Shown piece after piece: positions 16,534 through 25,257 of a stretch of 64,000 bases of DNA (positions are counted from its first letter, which is position 1; each line of letters opens with the position of its first letter). The notes beneath the pieces were generated by a model. That model made no database searches and was not told where the DNA came from. It saw only the letters and a list, made by a program, of their open reading frames with translations. The DNA comes from Phytohabitans sp037414955 (GTDB lineage Bacteria; Actinomycetota; Actinomycetes; Mycobacteriales; Micromonosporaceae): assembly GCA_037414955.1 (NCBI GenBank), contig JBBEWH010000073.1:38394-102393 (forward strand), written 5' to 3'. The position numbers and the translations under genes were made by a program.

Positions 16534-17990
16534 CCGCGGTTGACGCGGGCAGCCGGCCCGGGCTCCGGCGCGGCGTGCGGCTGACCCACGACCCGGTCCG
16601 CGGCCAGCACGCCCTGCTGTACCCGGAGGGCGTGCTGCTGCTCAACGAGACCGCCGGGGCGGTGGTCAGCCACTGCGGCGGCGATACGGTCACCGCTATC
16701 GCCGCCGAGCTGCGCCGGACGTACGACAACGTGGCGGTCGACGACGTCCTGGAGCTCGTGCGCGACCTGGTCGACCGGCGCATCCTCACCGTCGACCCGA
16801 CCGAGTCCATGCTCAAGGCGTCCCGCACGTCGTTAGAACGACATGAGGGACGCCTTGATCACGAGGTGGTGCCGGGGCCCCCGCGCCAGCCGGTGCCGAC
16901 CGGCCTGCTGGCCGAGCTGACCTACCGTTGCCCGCTGCGCTGCACCTACTGCTCCAACCCGGTCCAGCTCTCCGCCTACCGGGACGAGCTGCCGACCGCG
17001 GCCTGGCTCCGGGTCCTGACGGAGGCCCGAGACCTGGGAGTGCTCCAGGTGCACCTCTCCGGCGGGGAGCCGCTGCTGCGCCCGGACCTGACCGATCTCG
17101 TGGCCCACGCCCGGCGGCTCGGCCTCTACACCAACCTGGTCACCAGCGGCGTACCGCTGACCGGAAGCCGCCTCGCGGCCCTGGCCGAAGCCGGCCTGGA
17201 CCACGTCCAACTGTCCATACAGGATGCCGACCCAGGCGCGGCGGACGCGGTGGCCGGCATCGCGGCCCACGACCGCAAGCGCACGGCGGCAGCGCTGGTA
17301 CGCCGGCACGGCATACCGCTGACCGTCAACGCGGTCCTGCACCGCGGCAACATCGGGCGGCTGCCCGAGATCGCGGCGTTCGGCGTCCGCCTGGGCGCGG
17401 ACCGGTTGGAGCTCGCGCACACCCAGTTCTACGGCTGGGGCTGGCAGAATCGGGCGGCCCTGCTGCCGACCCGGGAGCAGGTGGCCCGGGCGCAGCTCGA
17501 CGCGGCCGCCGTGCGGGACCGATACGGCGACGACGTCGAGATCATCTACGTGGCGGCCGACTACTACGGCGGGCGGCCCAAGCCGTGCATGTCGGGCTGG
17601 GGCGCGCGGCAGTTGGTCGTGGCGCCCAACGGCGCGGTGCTGCCCTGCCCGGCCGCCGGCCAGATCCGTGACCTCGGCGTCCACAGTGTACGTTTTGACT
17701 CGCTGGCCGATATCTGGTACGCCGGGGCGGCGTTCAACCGGTTCCGCGGCACCCGATGGATGCCTGAGCCCTGCCGGAGTTGCGCCCTGCGAGAGGTCGA
17801 CTTCGGCGGCTGCCGGTGCCAGGCCTATCAGCTGACCGGCGACGCGGCCCAGACCGATCCGGCATGCGCGCTGTCGCCGCACCACCATCTGCTCACCGGG
17901 CTCGTCGCGGCCGCCCAGATCACCGACGCCGAAGCCGACACCGGAGCCGCCGCCGATCCACCGGTGGCGGCACCGCGGCGGTGGCGGTGA
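16530..17990 (+). CDS. pqqDE: PqqD-PqqE fusion: peptide chaperone plus radical SAM cyclase
   Basis: A 486-residue fusion. Residues ~8-92 are PqqD-like (GVRLTHDPVRGQ, LLNETAGAVVS), the chaperone that presents PqqA. Residues ~115-486 are PqqE: the radical SAM cluster C134-x3-C138-x2-C141 (CPLRCTYC), LSGGEPLLRPDL, and a C-terminal SPASM domain with auxiliary-cluster Cys (KPCMSGW, VLPCPA, PCRSCAL, GCRCQAY). PqqE forms the Glu-Tyr carbon-carbon bond in PqqA. The linker, residues ~93-112, is encoded by a 56-bp palindromic element read through in frame. GTG 16530 overlaps the pqqC stop; the end overlaps the pqqB start. Confidence 0.9.
   Translation: MTAVDAGSRPGLRRGVRLTHDPVRGQHALLYPEGVLLLNETAGAVVSHCGGDTVTAIAAELRRTYDNVAVDDVLELVRDLVDRRILTVDPTESMLKASRTSLERHEGRLDHEVVPGPPRQPVPTGLLAELTYRCPLRCTYCSNPVQLSAYRDELPTAAWLRVLTEARDLGVLQVHLSGGEPLLRPDLTDLVAHARRLGLYTNLVTSGVPLTGSRLAALAEAGLDHVQLSIQDADPGAADAVAGIAAHDRKRTAAALVRRHGIPLTVNAVLHRGNIGRLPEIAAFGVRLGADRLELAHTQFYGWGWQNRAALLPTREQVARAQLDAAAVRDRYGDDVEIIYVAADYYGGRPKPCMSGWGARQLVVAPNGAVLPCPAAGQIRDLGVHSVRFDSLADIWYAGAAFNRFRGTRWMPEPCRSCALREVDFGGCRCQAYQLTGDAAQTDPACALSPHHHLLTGLVAAAQITDAEADTGAAADPPVAAPRRWR
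16808..16863. repeat. Palindromic element copy B, inside the pqqDE coding sequence
   Basis: A full 56-bp copy, CATGCTCAAGGCGTCC to GGACGCCTTGATCACG, with inner arms GTCGTT-AG-AACGAC. It is the same length as the intergenic copies and differs from them at a few bases, including one change at each end. The coding frame passes straight through it (MLKASRTSLERHEGRLDH), forming the hydrophilic linker between PqqD and PqqE. Confidence 0.9.
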
Positions 17991-18856
17991 GGGTACGGCT
18001 GCTGGGCACCGCCGCGGGCGGCGGCATTCCCCAGTGGAACTGTGCCTGCGCCGGGTGCGCGCGGGCCCGCGGCACCAGCGCGGCGCGCACCCAGGATTGC
18101 GTGGCCGTCTCCGGCGACGGGCGCTCCTGGTACCTCCTCAACGCCTCCCCCGACCTGCGGGCCCAACTCCTCGCCGCGCCGGAGCTCGCGCCCGGCCCGG
18201 GACGGCGCGAGACGCCGCTGTGCGGCGTGCTGCTGTCCACCGCGGAGCTCGACCACACGCTGGGCCTGCTGACGCTGCGCGAGGCGCGGGAGCTTGCCGT
18301 GTACGGCACCGCCGCCGTGCTGGACGCGCTCGCCGGCCCCTTCCCGGTCCGCCCGATGCTCGACCACTACACCGCCGTCTCCTGGCACACCGTCGCGCCC
18401 GGGACGCCCGTGCCGCTGCGGGGCGGGTTGGCCGCGACCGCCCTCCCGGTCGGTGCCAAGCCGCCGCGCTACGCACCCGCCACCGGCGGCGACTGGGTGG
18501 TCGCCTACCGGATCACCGACCAGCGCACCGGCGCGGCGCTCGTGTACGCCCCGTGCCTGCCCGCGATCGACGACGCCTTCCTCGATGCCGCCGCCGGCGC
18601 CGCGTACGCCATCCTGGACGGCACCTTCCTGCACGAGGATGAGATGGTGCGGGCCACCGGCGGCGGCCGGACGGCGACCGCGATGGGCCACCTGCCCATC
18701 ACCGCATCACTCCCCCGGCTCGCCGGGCTCACCGGCACCACGGTCCTCTACACGCACCTCAACAACACCAACCCGGTCGCGGCGGCGTCGGGCGACGGAC
18801 ACCTCACCGCCGCCGGCGCGGAGGTCGCCACGGACGGACGCCTCATCACGCTCTGA
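17987..18856 (+). CDS. pqqB: PqqB, metallo-beta-lactamase-fold PQQ biosynthesis protein
   Basis: A 289-residue protein of the PqqB family: VRLLGTAAGGGIPQWNC at the N-terminus (Cys-rich CACAGCARAR zinc site), LLNASPDLRAQL, STAELDHTLGLL (the degenerate metal-binding strand) and a closing YTHLNNTNP. PqqB is proposed to hydroxylate the tyrosine-derived ring before PqqC acts. GTG 17987 overlaps the pqqDE stop (GTGA) and matches the family's N-terminus. It ends the PQQ operon and faces the glnH-like gene. Confidence 0.88.
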   Translation: MRVRLLGTAAGGGIPQWNCACAGCARARGTSAARTQDCVAVSGDGRSWYLLNASPDLRAQLLAAPELAPGPGRRETPLCGVLLSTAELDHTLGLLTLREARELAVYGTAAVLDALAGPFPVRPMLDHYTAVSWHTVAPGTPVPLRGGLAATALPVGAKPPRYAPATGGDWVVAYRITDQRTGAALVYAPCLPAIDDAFLDAAAGAAYAILDGTFLHEDEMVRATGGGRTATAMGHLPITASLPRLAGLTGTTVLYTHLNNTNPVAAASGDGHLTAAGAEVATDGRLITL

Positions 18857-18858
18857 CC

Positions 18859-18945
18859 GGCCGCCGTCAGGAGCAGCCTTCGAACCGCGGCACCGCGATG
18901 CACGGCCGCCCTCAGGAGCAGCCTTCGAACTGCGGCACCGCGATG
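18859..18945. repeat. 42-bp direct duplication of the glnH 3' end
   Basis: Two near-identical 42-bp stretches, 18859-18900 and 18904-18945, differ at two positions and are offset by 45 bp. The second encodes the last residues and stop of the GlnH-like protein; the first is a copy lying just beyond its stop, next to the pqqB stop. It looks like a short tandem duplication at the junction of two convergent operons. Confidence 0.85.
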
Positions 18946-19718
18946 GTGGACAGGTCGATGCCGCTGGCGCCGAACCAGGTGTGTGCGAGCCGTTGTGCGG
19001 TGCCGTCCTGGTACATCTCGGTGATGGCGCGGTTGACGGCCTCGCAGCCGGCCACGTCGCCGGGGCGCATGCCGACGCCGGTGCGCTCCTGGGAGTAGCG
19101 CGCGTTGAGGAGGCGGACCGCGCCGCCGGCCTGGTGCGCCAGACCGGCCAGGATCACGTCGTTGGTGGCGATGGCGTCGATGCGGCGGTCCCGCAGCATG
19201 CTCACGCAGGCGCCGTAGTCGGCGGCCGGGACGAGCACGGCCGGCACGCCTTTCTCCTTGACGATCCGGTCCGGCACGTTCGAGCCGGCGACCGCGCACA
19301 GGCGGCGTCCGGCCAGGTCTCGCACGGTGCGGATGGCGGTTTCGTCCCGGCGTACCAGCAGGTCCTGATAGGACAGGAAGTACGGGCCGGCGAACCCGAC
19401 CCGCGTCTTGCGGTCCTGGGTGATGGAGAAGACGGCGAGGACGAGGTCGACCTTGCCGGTCAGCAGCGCGGACTCCCGGTCCGCGGCGCGCACCGGAACC
19501 AACTCGAGGTCCGCGCCGAGCCGGCCGGCGAGATCGCGGGCGACGTCGACGTCGAGCCCTTCGAGGCTGCCGTCGTCGCGTTGCCACCCGACCAGCGGCA
19601 GGTCCGACCGGACGCCCACCACCAACGTTGGCTTGTCCACGATGGACTCCGGCGCGGTGCTCCCGCACCCGGTGGTCAGGATGAGGCCGAGGACGGCCAG
19701 AACGGCGCGGATCCGCAC
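18912..19718 (-). CDS. glnH: GlnH-like amino-acid-binding lipoprotein
   Basis: A 268-residue lipoprotein (lipobox LTTGC) with a type-2 periplasmic binding fold: VVGVRSDLPLVG, LEGLDVDVARDLAG, VDLVLAVFSITQDR, and paired Cys in the hinge and tail (GACVSM, DVAGCEA). It resembles glutamate/aspartate-binding GlnH of actinobacteria, which passes ligand information through GlnX to the kinase PknG. GTG 19718 follows AAGGGA at correct spacing. It is 13 bp downstream of a GlnX-like gene. No kinase or permease gene is present here; a signalling rather than transport role is inferred. Confidence 0.75.
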   Translation of the reverse strand: MRIRAVLAVLGLILTTGCGSTAPESIVDKPTLVVGVRSDLPLVGWQRDDGSLEGLDVDVARDLAGRLGADLELVPVRAADRESALLTGKVDLVLAVFSITQDRKTRVGFAGPYFLSYQDLLVRRDETAIRTVRDLAGRRLCAVAGSNVPDRIVKEKGVPAVLVPAADYGACVSMLRDRRIDAIATNDVILAGLAHQAGGAVRLLNARYSQERTGVGMRPGDVAGCEAVNRAITEMYQDGTAQRLAHTWFGASGIDLSTIAVPQFEGCS

Positions 19719-19731
19719 TCCGGTCACTCCC

Positions 19732-21102
19732 TTACCGGTACTCGGCCAAGCGGGGCCGCACGCCCGCGACGACCAACGCCACGGCGACCATGATGATGAC
19801 CGCTGGCCAGAACCACAGATCGTCCATAGTGTCCTCGCCGTCGGCGACCGCACCTTCGAACACCGCCCGATATCGGCCGGTGAGCTGAACCAGAGCGGCG
19901 TCGTATGAGCGGAAAGCCGTACCGGTGGGCCCGAACCAGGACTCGACGGCGGCCCCGGTCGCCCCGCGGGCGACCAGCGCGCGCAGGTCGCGGTCGGCAC
20001 GCTGCAGGCGCTCGTAGGCGGCGAGGGTGTCCCCGGCGGTGCCGTCGGCGGTGCGGGCCGCCGGCGCGCCGAGCAGGCCAACGGCCTGCGGCGCGCCGGC
20101 CATGGCCGCGTAATAGGCGTCCAGGCTGCCGGCCTCGGCGTAGACCAGCGACTGGGCCTTGTCCAGGTAGATCTGCGCGTAGGTGTCGGCCCGCTGCGGG
20201 TCGATCAGGTAACGGACCTGGTCGGCGTGCAGGCTGTTGCTGACCGCCCGGCCCCGGGCCAGCGACAGCACCGGGTCGAACCCGTCCCGCGTGGCCACCC
20301 GCAACCCGTCGGCCTGACCGGTCAGGACCACCACTCCGGTGACCGCGTGCACCAGCACGATCACGGTCGCGGCGAGCAGCGCCGGGTTGACCAACCGGCG
20401 GAACCGCCGGGCCAGGTACAGCTGCAACCACACCAGGCAACCCACGGCGGCCGCGCCACCGGCCGCCACCGCCACCCGCGCGGCCAGGATCGCGGCGCGG
20501 GCGTCGTCATGCGTGCGCCGCACCGTCGTCCCGTTCTCCAGCGTCAGGTTGTACGCCTGCGGCAGGACCTGGTAGCTCATCAGGTCCGTCGCCTCGCGGT
20601 ACACCGCCAGCACCCGCGGCGGTGGGACGCCCGACGGGTATCCGGCCTGCTCGGCCAGCAGCAACGCGCGCCCAGCCAGCCGCTCGAACCGCAGGTAACC
20701 GTCCAGGATGGACGCGATGGTGCGCTGCTCGGCGGAACTGTCCCCGGCGAGCCGGTGCGCCTGCAGCAACGCCGCCCCGATCTCGACCCGCCGCTGCTCG
20801 TAGCGAGCCAGCGTCGCCGCGCGCGCCTGATCGCGCTCGCCGCCCATCGCCAGCAGGTTCGCGACCTGCGCGTCGGCATCGCTCAACGCGAAATACAGGT
20901 CTGCCGTGGCCAACACCTGCGGACCGGCGTCCCGCCCGATCACCCGCAGCGCGGTGTCCGCCCGGCCGGTCCCGACCGCCAGGGCGGCGAACGGCGCGAA
21001 CAACACCACGATCGCCACCGCGCCCGCCGCGACCAGCCGCCCCGGGGTCCGCCACCCGCGCCCGACCGTCCACAGTCGCCTGGACACTGACCACCCGCCC
21101 AT
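19732..21102 (-). CDS. glnX: GlnX-like transmembrane signalling protein
   Basis: A ~456-residue membrane protein with four predicted helices: one near the N-terminus (VAAGAVAIVVLFAPF), two adjacent in the centre separated by a short basic loop (LARRFRRLVNPA) and one at the C-terminus (WFWPAVIIMVAVA). Two extracytoplasmic helical domains of ~150 residues lie between them. Topology, length and pairing with the GlnH-like lipoprotein match GlnX (Rv0412c type), which relays amino-acid sensing to PknG. The start is uncertain: ATG 21102, GTG 21090 or further upstream. No PknG gene lies nearby. Confidence 0.65.
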   Translation of the reverse strand: MGGWSVSRRLWTVGRGWRTPGRLVAAGAVAIVVLFAPFAALAVGTGRADTALRVIGRDAGPQVLATADLYFALSDADAQVANLLAMGGERDQARAATLARYEQRRVEIGAALLQAHRLAGDSSAEQRTIASILDGYLRFERLAGRALLLAEQAGYPSGVPPPRVLAVYREATDLMSYQVLPQAYNLTLENGTTVRRTHDDARAAILAARVAVAAGGAAAVGCLVWLQLYLARRFRRLVNPALLAATVIVLVHAVTGVVVLTGQADGLRVATRDGFDPVLSLARGRAVSNSLHADQVRYLIDPQRADTYAQIYLDKAQSLVYAEAGSLDAYYAAMAGAPQAVGLLGAPAARTADGTAGDTLAAYERLQRADRDLRALVARGATGAAVESWFGPTGTAFRSYDAALVQLTGRYRAVFEGAVADGEDTMDDLWFWPAVIIMVAVALVVAGVRPRLAEYR

Positions 21103-21177
21103 CGATCCCACGCACACCGTGCCACCGCAGCACACACCCTACGGTGATCGGTCAACCCGGCAACGGCCGTCGCAGCG

Positions 21178-21822
21178 TCATCGACGGGGCTGGCGGGCGG
21201 TCCAGGCCAGGGCCGCCAGTCCGACCGCCAGCACCGCCGCCCATCGCTGGTGGGCGCCCTGCCACTCCGGCGCGCCCGGCGACGCGAACAGCTCCACCCG
21301 CCGCGGCAAGGCGGTCGCCGCCAGCGCCAGGACGAGCACCGCGGGCCCGGCGGTCAGGCCACCGCTGTCCGGCTGTGCGCGGATCCGCAGCGCGGCCACC
21401 GCCAGCGCGACCGCCACGAGCGCGCCGGCCTCCAGGGTGAGCCCGCCCAGCGGCAGCGCCGCGCCGATGCCGTCCGCGGCACCGGCCACCGTGATTGCGA
21501 GCACCGCGGCCCACCAGCCGGCGAGCGCCGGCAGCAGGGCCGCGAGCCGCGCGGCGTACCGCACCGGGCGTGGCGTCGGCACGGTCTCCACCGTGCGCGC
21601 GGCCGGGTCGTCCAGCGCGAACGCCGCGCCGAGCGCGCCGCACACCGCGACCGCGCGGAGCAGGCCGGCAAGGTCGTCGGGCCCCAGGGCCACCGACAGC
21701 GCGGCCGGCACGGCCACGATGACCAGCCCGAGACCAGCCGCGCTCAGGAACGGCGCCCACGGCATCGCCCGCGCGGCCGGCGCCAGCAGCGGCGGTACGA
21801 CCGCCACCGTCACGCCTCGCAT
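21178..21822 (-). CDS. Hydrophobic membrane protein of an ABC exporter operon
   Basis: A 214-residue, Ala/Leu-rich protein with about six hydrophobic segments and no recognisable motif. ATG 21822 lies 13 bp inside the end of the upstream permease gene, so the two are translationally linked. It is the last gene of the sigma / anti-sigma / ABC operon and is probably an accessory membrane subunit; no specific function can be assigned. Confidence 0.7.
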   Translation of the reverse strand: MRGVTVAVVPPLLAPAARAMPWAPFLSAAGLGLVIVAVPAALSVALGPDDLAGLLRAVAVCGALGAAFALDDPAARTVETVPTPRPVRYAARLAALLPALAGWWAAVLAITVAGAADGIGAALPLGGLTLEAGALVAVALAVAALRIRAQPDSGGLTAGPAVLVLALAATALPRRVELFASPGAPEWQGAHQRWAAVLAVGLAALAWTARQPRR

Positions 21823-23414
21823 ATCCGCTGCTCCTCGTCCGGCGTCAGCGGGGCCACCGGGGCACCGAAGATCTCCCCGGCGCGCTCGGTGGGCGTACCG
21901 GCGGCGCTCAGCTCCGCCCAGTGGCGCTCCACCAGCCCCGCCACCTCGCCGGCCGGCCGCCGCAACAACTCCAGCACCACCGCCATCTCGCGGTCGGGCA
22001 CCGTGACCGCTACCGCCGTCAGCATGTCCCCCAAACCCACGCCGCCCCAACTGCTGGCGTCCACCTCCCGCAGCCCGGCGGCCGTCGCCGGCGTCGCCTG
22101 GCCGGCGAGCCAGCCGACCAGCACGGCGCGGGCACCGCACAGCGACCCGACGACCGGCGTACCGGCGCGCGCTATCACCTCGTACGCCACCAGGCCGGCC
22201 AGGCCCACCTGCGACCGGCCGTCGCCCCACCGGGTGCCGACCGTGACGGCGTTCGGCGTGCCGCCCGCGGCGTCGACGGCCCGCCACGCGTCCACCTGCG
22301 CACGGGTGTCCTCGGGACCCCAGGTGTACCCCCCGTCGTCGAGCCGGTCGTCGAGCGAGATGCGTTGCCGCACCGCCAGCGGCCGCGCGGCCTCCTGGTC
22401 GGGCACCGGGCGCAGCACCCCGCGCACCACCGCGTCCCAACCGTCGATCCACGGGGCGAACTCGTCGAACGCGCAGTAGGTGACCTGCTCGATCTCGCGG
22501 CAGGTCTGCATCTGGTGCGGATGCTCGATCGCGGCGACCCGCGCCGCGCGTACCTGGTCGCCGGCCGGCAGGAATTGCGCCGACCCGGCCAGCACCGCGA
22601 CCGCGAGGCCGGCCGCGCCGGCGGCGGCCAGCCGCCGATCGCGCGCGCCGGCGGCCAGCAGCGCCGCCACGCCGACCACGATCGCCAGGGCGAGCAGGTA
22701 CGCGAGGTGCCGGCCGGCCGGGCGGGTCATCAGGTCGGCCGGCAGCGGCATCGGCGGTTCCTCGTAGGCCACCGGCAGCAGCCAGCGCAGCCAACGCGCG
22801 GCCGGCACCCCCGGGAGCGCGCTCGCGAACGTCGCGATGAACAGGGCGAACACCGCCAGCGGCGCGACGAAGACCGCGCGGACCAGGCGGCCCAGCAGCA
22901 CGCCCGCCGCGCCGAGCAGGAGCACCACCGCCGGGTAGGCGGCCACCTCGAACGGGCTCGGCGCACCGGCCGCGCCGGGCAGCGCGGCGAGCAGGCCGAT
23001 CCGCGCCGCGGCCAGCCCGGCGGCCAGTGCCGCGAGCGGCACGAGAGCCAGTAAGAACCCGCCGGTACGCCAGTGTTGCCGCAGGTTCAGCACGTCGAAC
23101 ACCGCGGCGGTACCGTGCCGGTGCGCCCGCAGCACGCCCAGGTTCGCCGCGACCATCGCCGCGCCGCCCCACCCCAGCATGGCGAGGAACTGTCCGGACC
23201 AGTCCTGGTCGTGCAGGATCGGGTACCGGTTCGCGCCGCCGGTCAGCCACGGGTACAGCCAGCTGCCGAGCACCAGCACCAGGCCCGCGACGGTCACCGG
23301 ATGGCGCAGCAGGCGCACCGCCTCGACCCGGGCGAGGGCCAGCATGGCGCGGCGCGGGTCGCCGGCCGGCCGGGCGCTCCGCGGCGTGGACAGCGCCAGC
23401 GTCGCCGCGCTCAT
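21810..23414 (-). CDS. ABC-2-type exporter permease with extracytoplasmic domain
   Basis: A 534-residue protein. The first ~300 residues contain about six membrane helices of the ABC-2 permease kind (ALARVEAVRLLRHPVTVAG start, LGSWLYPWL). The rest is a soluble region, likely extracytoplasmic, with an unusual CREIEQVTYCAF segment (two Cys nine residues apart). ATG 23414 overlaps the ATPase stop by 4 bp. The substrate is unknown; the large C-terminal domain is not standard for ABC-2 permeases. Confidence 0.75.
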   Translation of the reverse strand: MSAATLALSTPRSARPAGDPRRAMLALARVEAVRLLRHPVTVAGLVLVLGSWLYPWLTGGANRYPILHDQDWSGQFLAMLGWGGAAMVAANLGVLRAHRHGTAAVFDVLNLRQHWRTGGFLLALVPLAALAAGLAAARIGLLAALPGAAGAPSPFEVAAYPAVVLLLGAAGVLLGRLVRAVFVAPLAVFALFIATFASALPGVPAARWLRWLLPVAYEEPPMPLPADLMTRPAGRHLAYLLALAIVVGVAALLAAGARDRRLAAAGAAGLAVAVLAGSAQFLPAGDQVRAARVAAIEHPHQMQTCREIEQVTYCAFDEFAPWIDGWDAVVRGVLRPVPDQEAARPLAVRQRISLDDRLDDGGYTWGPEDTRAQVDAWRAVDAAGGTPNAVTVGTRWGDGRSQVGLAGLVAYEVIARAGTPVVGSLCGARAVLVGWLAGQATPATAAGLREVDASSWGGVGLGDMLTAVAVTVPDREMAVVLELLRRPAGEVAGLVERHWAELSAAGTPTERAGEIFGAPVAPLTPDEEQRICEA

Positions 23415-24301
23415 GCGGCGGCCCGGGTTTCGGAGCCGGGCGCGGTCGCGCCGTCCACCAGCAGCAGGTAGCCGTCCTCCACGGTCGGGTCGAGCAGGTC
23501 CGCGCCCGGTGGCGGGTCGCCGACGTGCCGGTAGAGCCCCGAGCCGGTACGCCAGGACGCCAGCGCCGCCGGCTCCCGGGAATCCCCGCGCCACACCCGG
23601 CCGCGCGCCACCTCGGCCAGCTCGCTCGGGGCGCCCTCGAACCGCACGGCACCGCGGTCCAGCACGATGACGCGCTGGCACAGCGCCATGACCTCCTCGG
23701 TCTGGTGGGTGGACAGCAGCACGGCACGCCCCTCCCCCAGCTCGGCGATGATTTCCCGGAACCGCAGCCGCTGCTCCGGGTCCAGGCCCACCGTCGGCTC
23801 GTCCAGGATCAGCAGCTCCGGGTCACCGACCAACGCGGCCGCCAGGGCGACGCGCTGGCGCATCCCGCCGGAGAGCGCCCGGATCTTCTTGCCCCGCTGG
23901 TCCCGCAGGCCGACCGCGTCCAGCACCGCGCGCACCTGCTCGTGCCGGTCCCGCCGGTCGGTCAGTTCCTTGAGAATCGCCACATAGTCGACGAACTCGA
24001 ACGCCGTGAAGCCCGGATGGAAGCCGGGGTCCTGCGGCAGGTAGCCGAGGCGGCGCCGGGCCGCGAGCCGGCCGGCGCCGGTGCGCGGGTCCGCGTCGAA
24101 CACGGCAAGCTCGCCGTCGTCGGGCACGAGCGCGGTGGCCACGATGCGCAGCAGCGTCGTCTTCCCGGCGCCGTTCGGGCCGAGCAGCCCGGTCACGCCG
24201 CCGGACAGGGTGAACGTGACGCCGGCGAGGGCCTGCGTGCGGCCGTACCGCAGCGCCAGTCCCGCCGCGCGGACCACCGGAACAGTGGCGGCTATGGTCA
24301 A
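23411..24301 (-). CDS. ABC transporter ATP-binding protein
   Basis: A 296-residue ATPase with Walker A GPNGAGKTTL, Q-loop YLPQDPGFH, signature LSGGMRQR, Walker B LLILDEPTVGLDP and H-loop STHQTEEV. TTG 24301 was chosen because AGGAGG precedes it and it overlaps the stop of the zinc-finger gene by 4 bp (TTGA); upstream in-frame sequence is antisense-like shadow. It energises the permease encoded next. The last ~60 residues are a variable extension after the ABC core. Confidence 0.88.
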   Translation of the reverse strand: MTIAATVPVVRAAGLALRYGRTQALAGVTFTLSGGVTGLLGPNGAGKTTLLRIVATALVPDDGELAVFDADPRTGAGRLAARRRLGYLPQDPGFHPGFTAFEFVDYVAILKELTDRRDRHEQVRAVLDAVGLRDQRGKKIRALSGGMRQRVALAAALVGDPELLILDEPTVGLDPEQRLRFREIIAELGEGRAVLLSTHQTEEVMALCQRVIVLDRGAVRFEGAPSELAEVARGRVWRGDSREPAALASWRTGSGLYRHVGDPPPGADLLDPTVEDGYLLLVDGATAPGSETRAAA

Positions 24302-25257
24302 CGGATCCTCCTGGGAGTGTCGAATGCCCGGCGCAGCCGGGCCAGAGCGAGGGCGGCGACCGCGCCGGCGAACGCCAGCGCGAGCTGCCCGATCGGTACG
24401 AAGACGAGCGCGCCGCCGTCGGGTCGCCGGGTCGCGCCGACCAGCACGAGCCAGCCCAGGCCCACCGACGCGGCGGCGAGGACCGGCCCGAGCCTCGGCG
24501 TCAGCGCGAGGCTGAGCAGCGTGAGAGCCAGTGCCGGCAGGAACCAGCCCAGCGCCGCCAACCCGACGTCGGGCAGCGCGAGGCTGGCCGCCGCGCTCAG
24601 CGCGGTGGTGGCCGACAGCACCGCCACGCACCGCAGCAACAGCAGCTTGACCGTGTGCACGGGCGCGACCAGCGCGATCTCGTACGTCGGGTCGACCTTG
24701 GGACCGAACGCCAGCGCCACCCCGGCCACCGGCAGCAGCGGCGCCACGGCCAGGAACACCACCGGGTGCGCCAGGTGGGCCAGCAGCGCGGTGAGCGCCA
24801 GCGTGGCGGCGACCGCGCCGAGCCAGGACAGCCGCAGTACCGGTGTCGCGGCGAGCAGCCGGGCGGTGTGGTCGGCCACCCCGAGCCGGGTCAGCAGGCG
24901 CTCGATCGGTCCGGGTACCGGCGCGTCCAGCTCCGCGTCGAGCCGCTCCCAGCCGACCCGCAGCAGCTCCGATCCGGCCAGCGCGGCGAGCCGGTCCCGG
25001 CAGCGCGGGCACGCGGCCAGGTGCGCCTCGGTGGACCACAACGCGGGCGGAGCGAGCCCCGCCGCGGCGTACCGTCGCAAGTCCTCGTCCGGCAGATGCC
25101 ATCCGGTGCCGTCCATGGCCGCCCTCTCGTTCCCGCCGCTGCGCGGCGTACTGCCGTTCCCGCCGCCCCGTCCCCCGCCGCCGTGCCCGCCGCCGCGTGG
25201 CGCGCCGCCGTGCCCGCCGTCCCGTCCCGCGCCGCCGTGTGGCGGGCTGCCGTTCAT
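24298..25257 (-). CDS. Zinc-finger membrane protein, putative anti-sigma factor
   Basis: A 319-residue protein with a Gly/His-rich N-terminus, a zf-HC2-like zinc motif (HLAACPRC, His-x3-Cys-x2-Cys) near residue 82-90 and six or so membrane helices. ATG 25257 overlaps the sigma-factor stop (ATGA). Zinc-binding anti-sigma factors commonly sit directly after their ECF sigma gene and hold it at the membrane; that role is inferred here. An internal ATG at ~25116 would remove the Gly-rich stretch and may be the true start. Confidence 0.75.
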   Translation of the reverse strand: MNGSPPHGGAGRDGGHGGAPRGGGHGGGGRGGGNGSTPRSGGNERAAMDGTGWHLPDEDLRRYAAAGLAPPALWSTEAHLAACPRCRDRLAALAGSELLRVGWERLDAELDAPVPGPIERLLTRLGVADHTARLLAATPVLRLSWLGAVAATLALTALLAHLAHPVVFLAVAPLLPVAGVALAFGPKVDPTYEIALVAPVHTVKLLLLRCVAVLSATTALSAAASLALPDVGLAALGWFLPALALTLLSLALTPRLGPVLAAASVGLGWLVLVGATRRPDGGALVFVPIGQLALAFAGAVAALALARLRRAFDTPRRIR

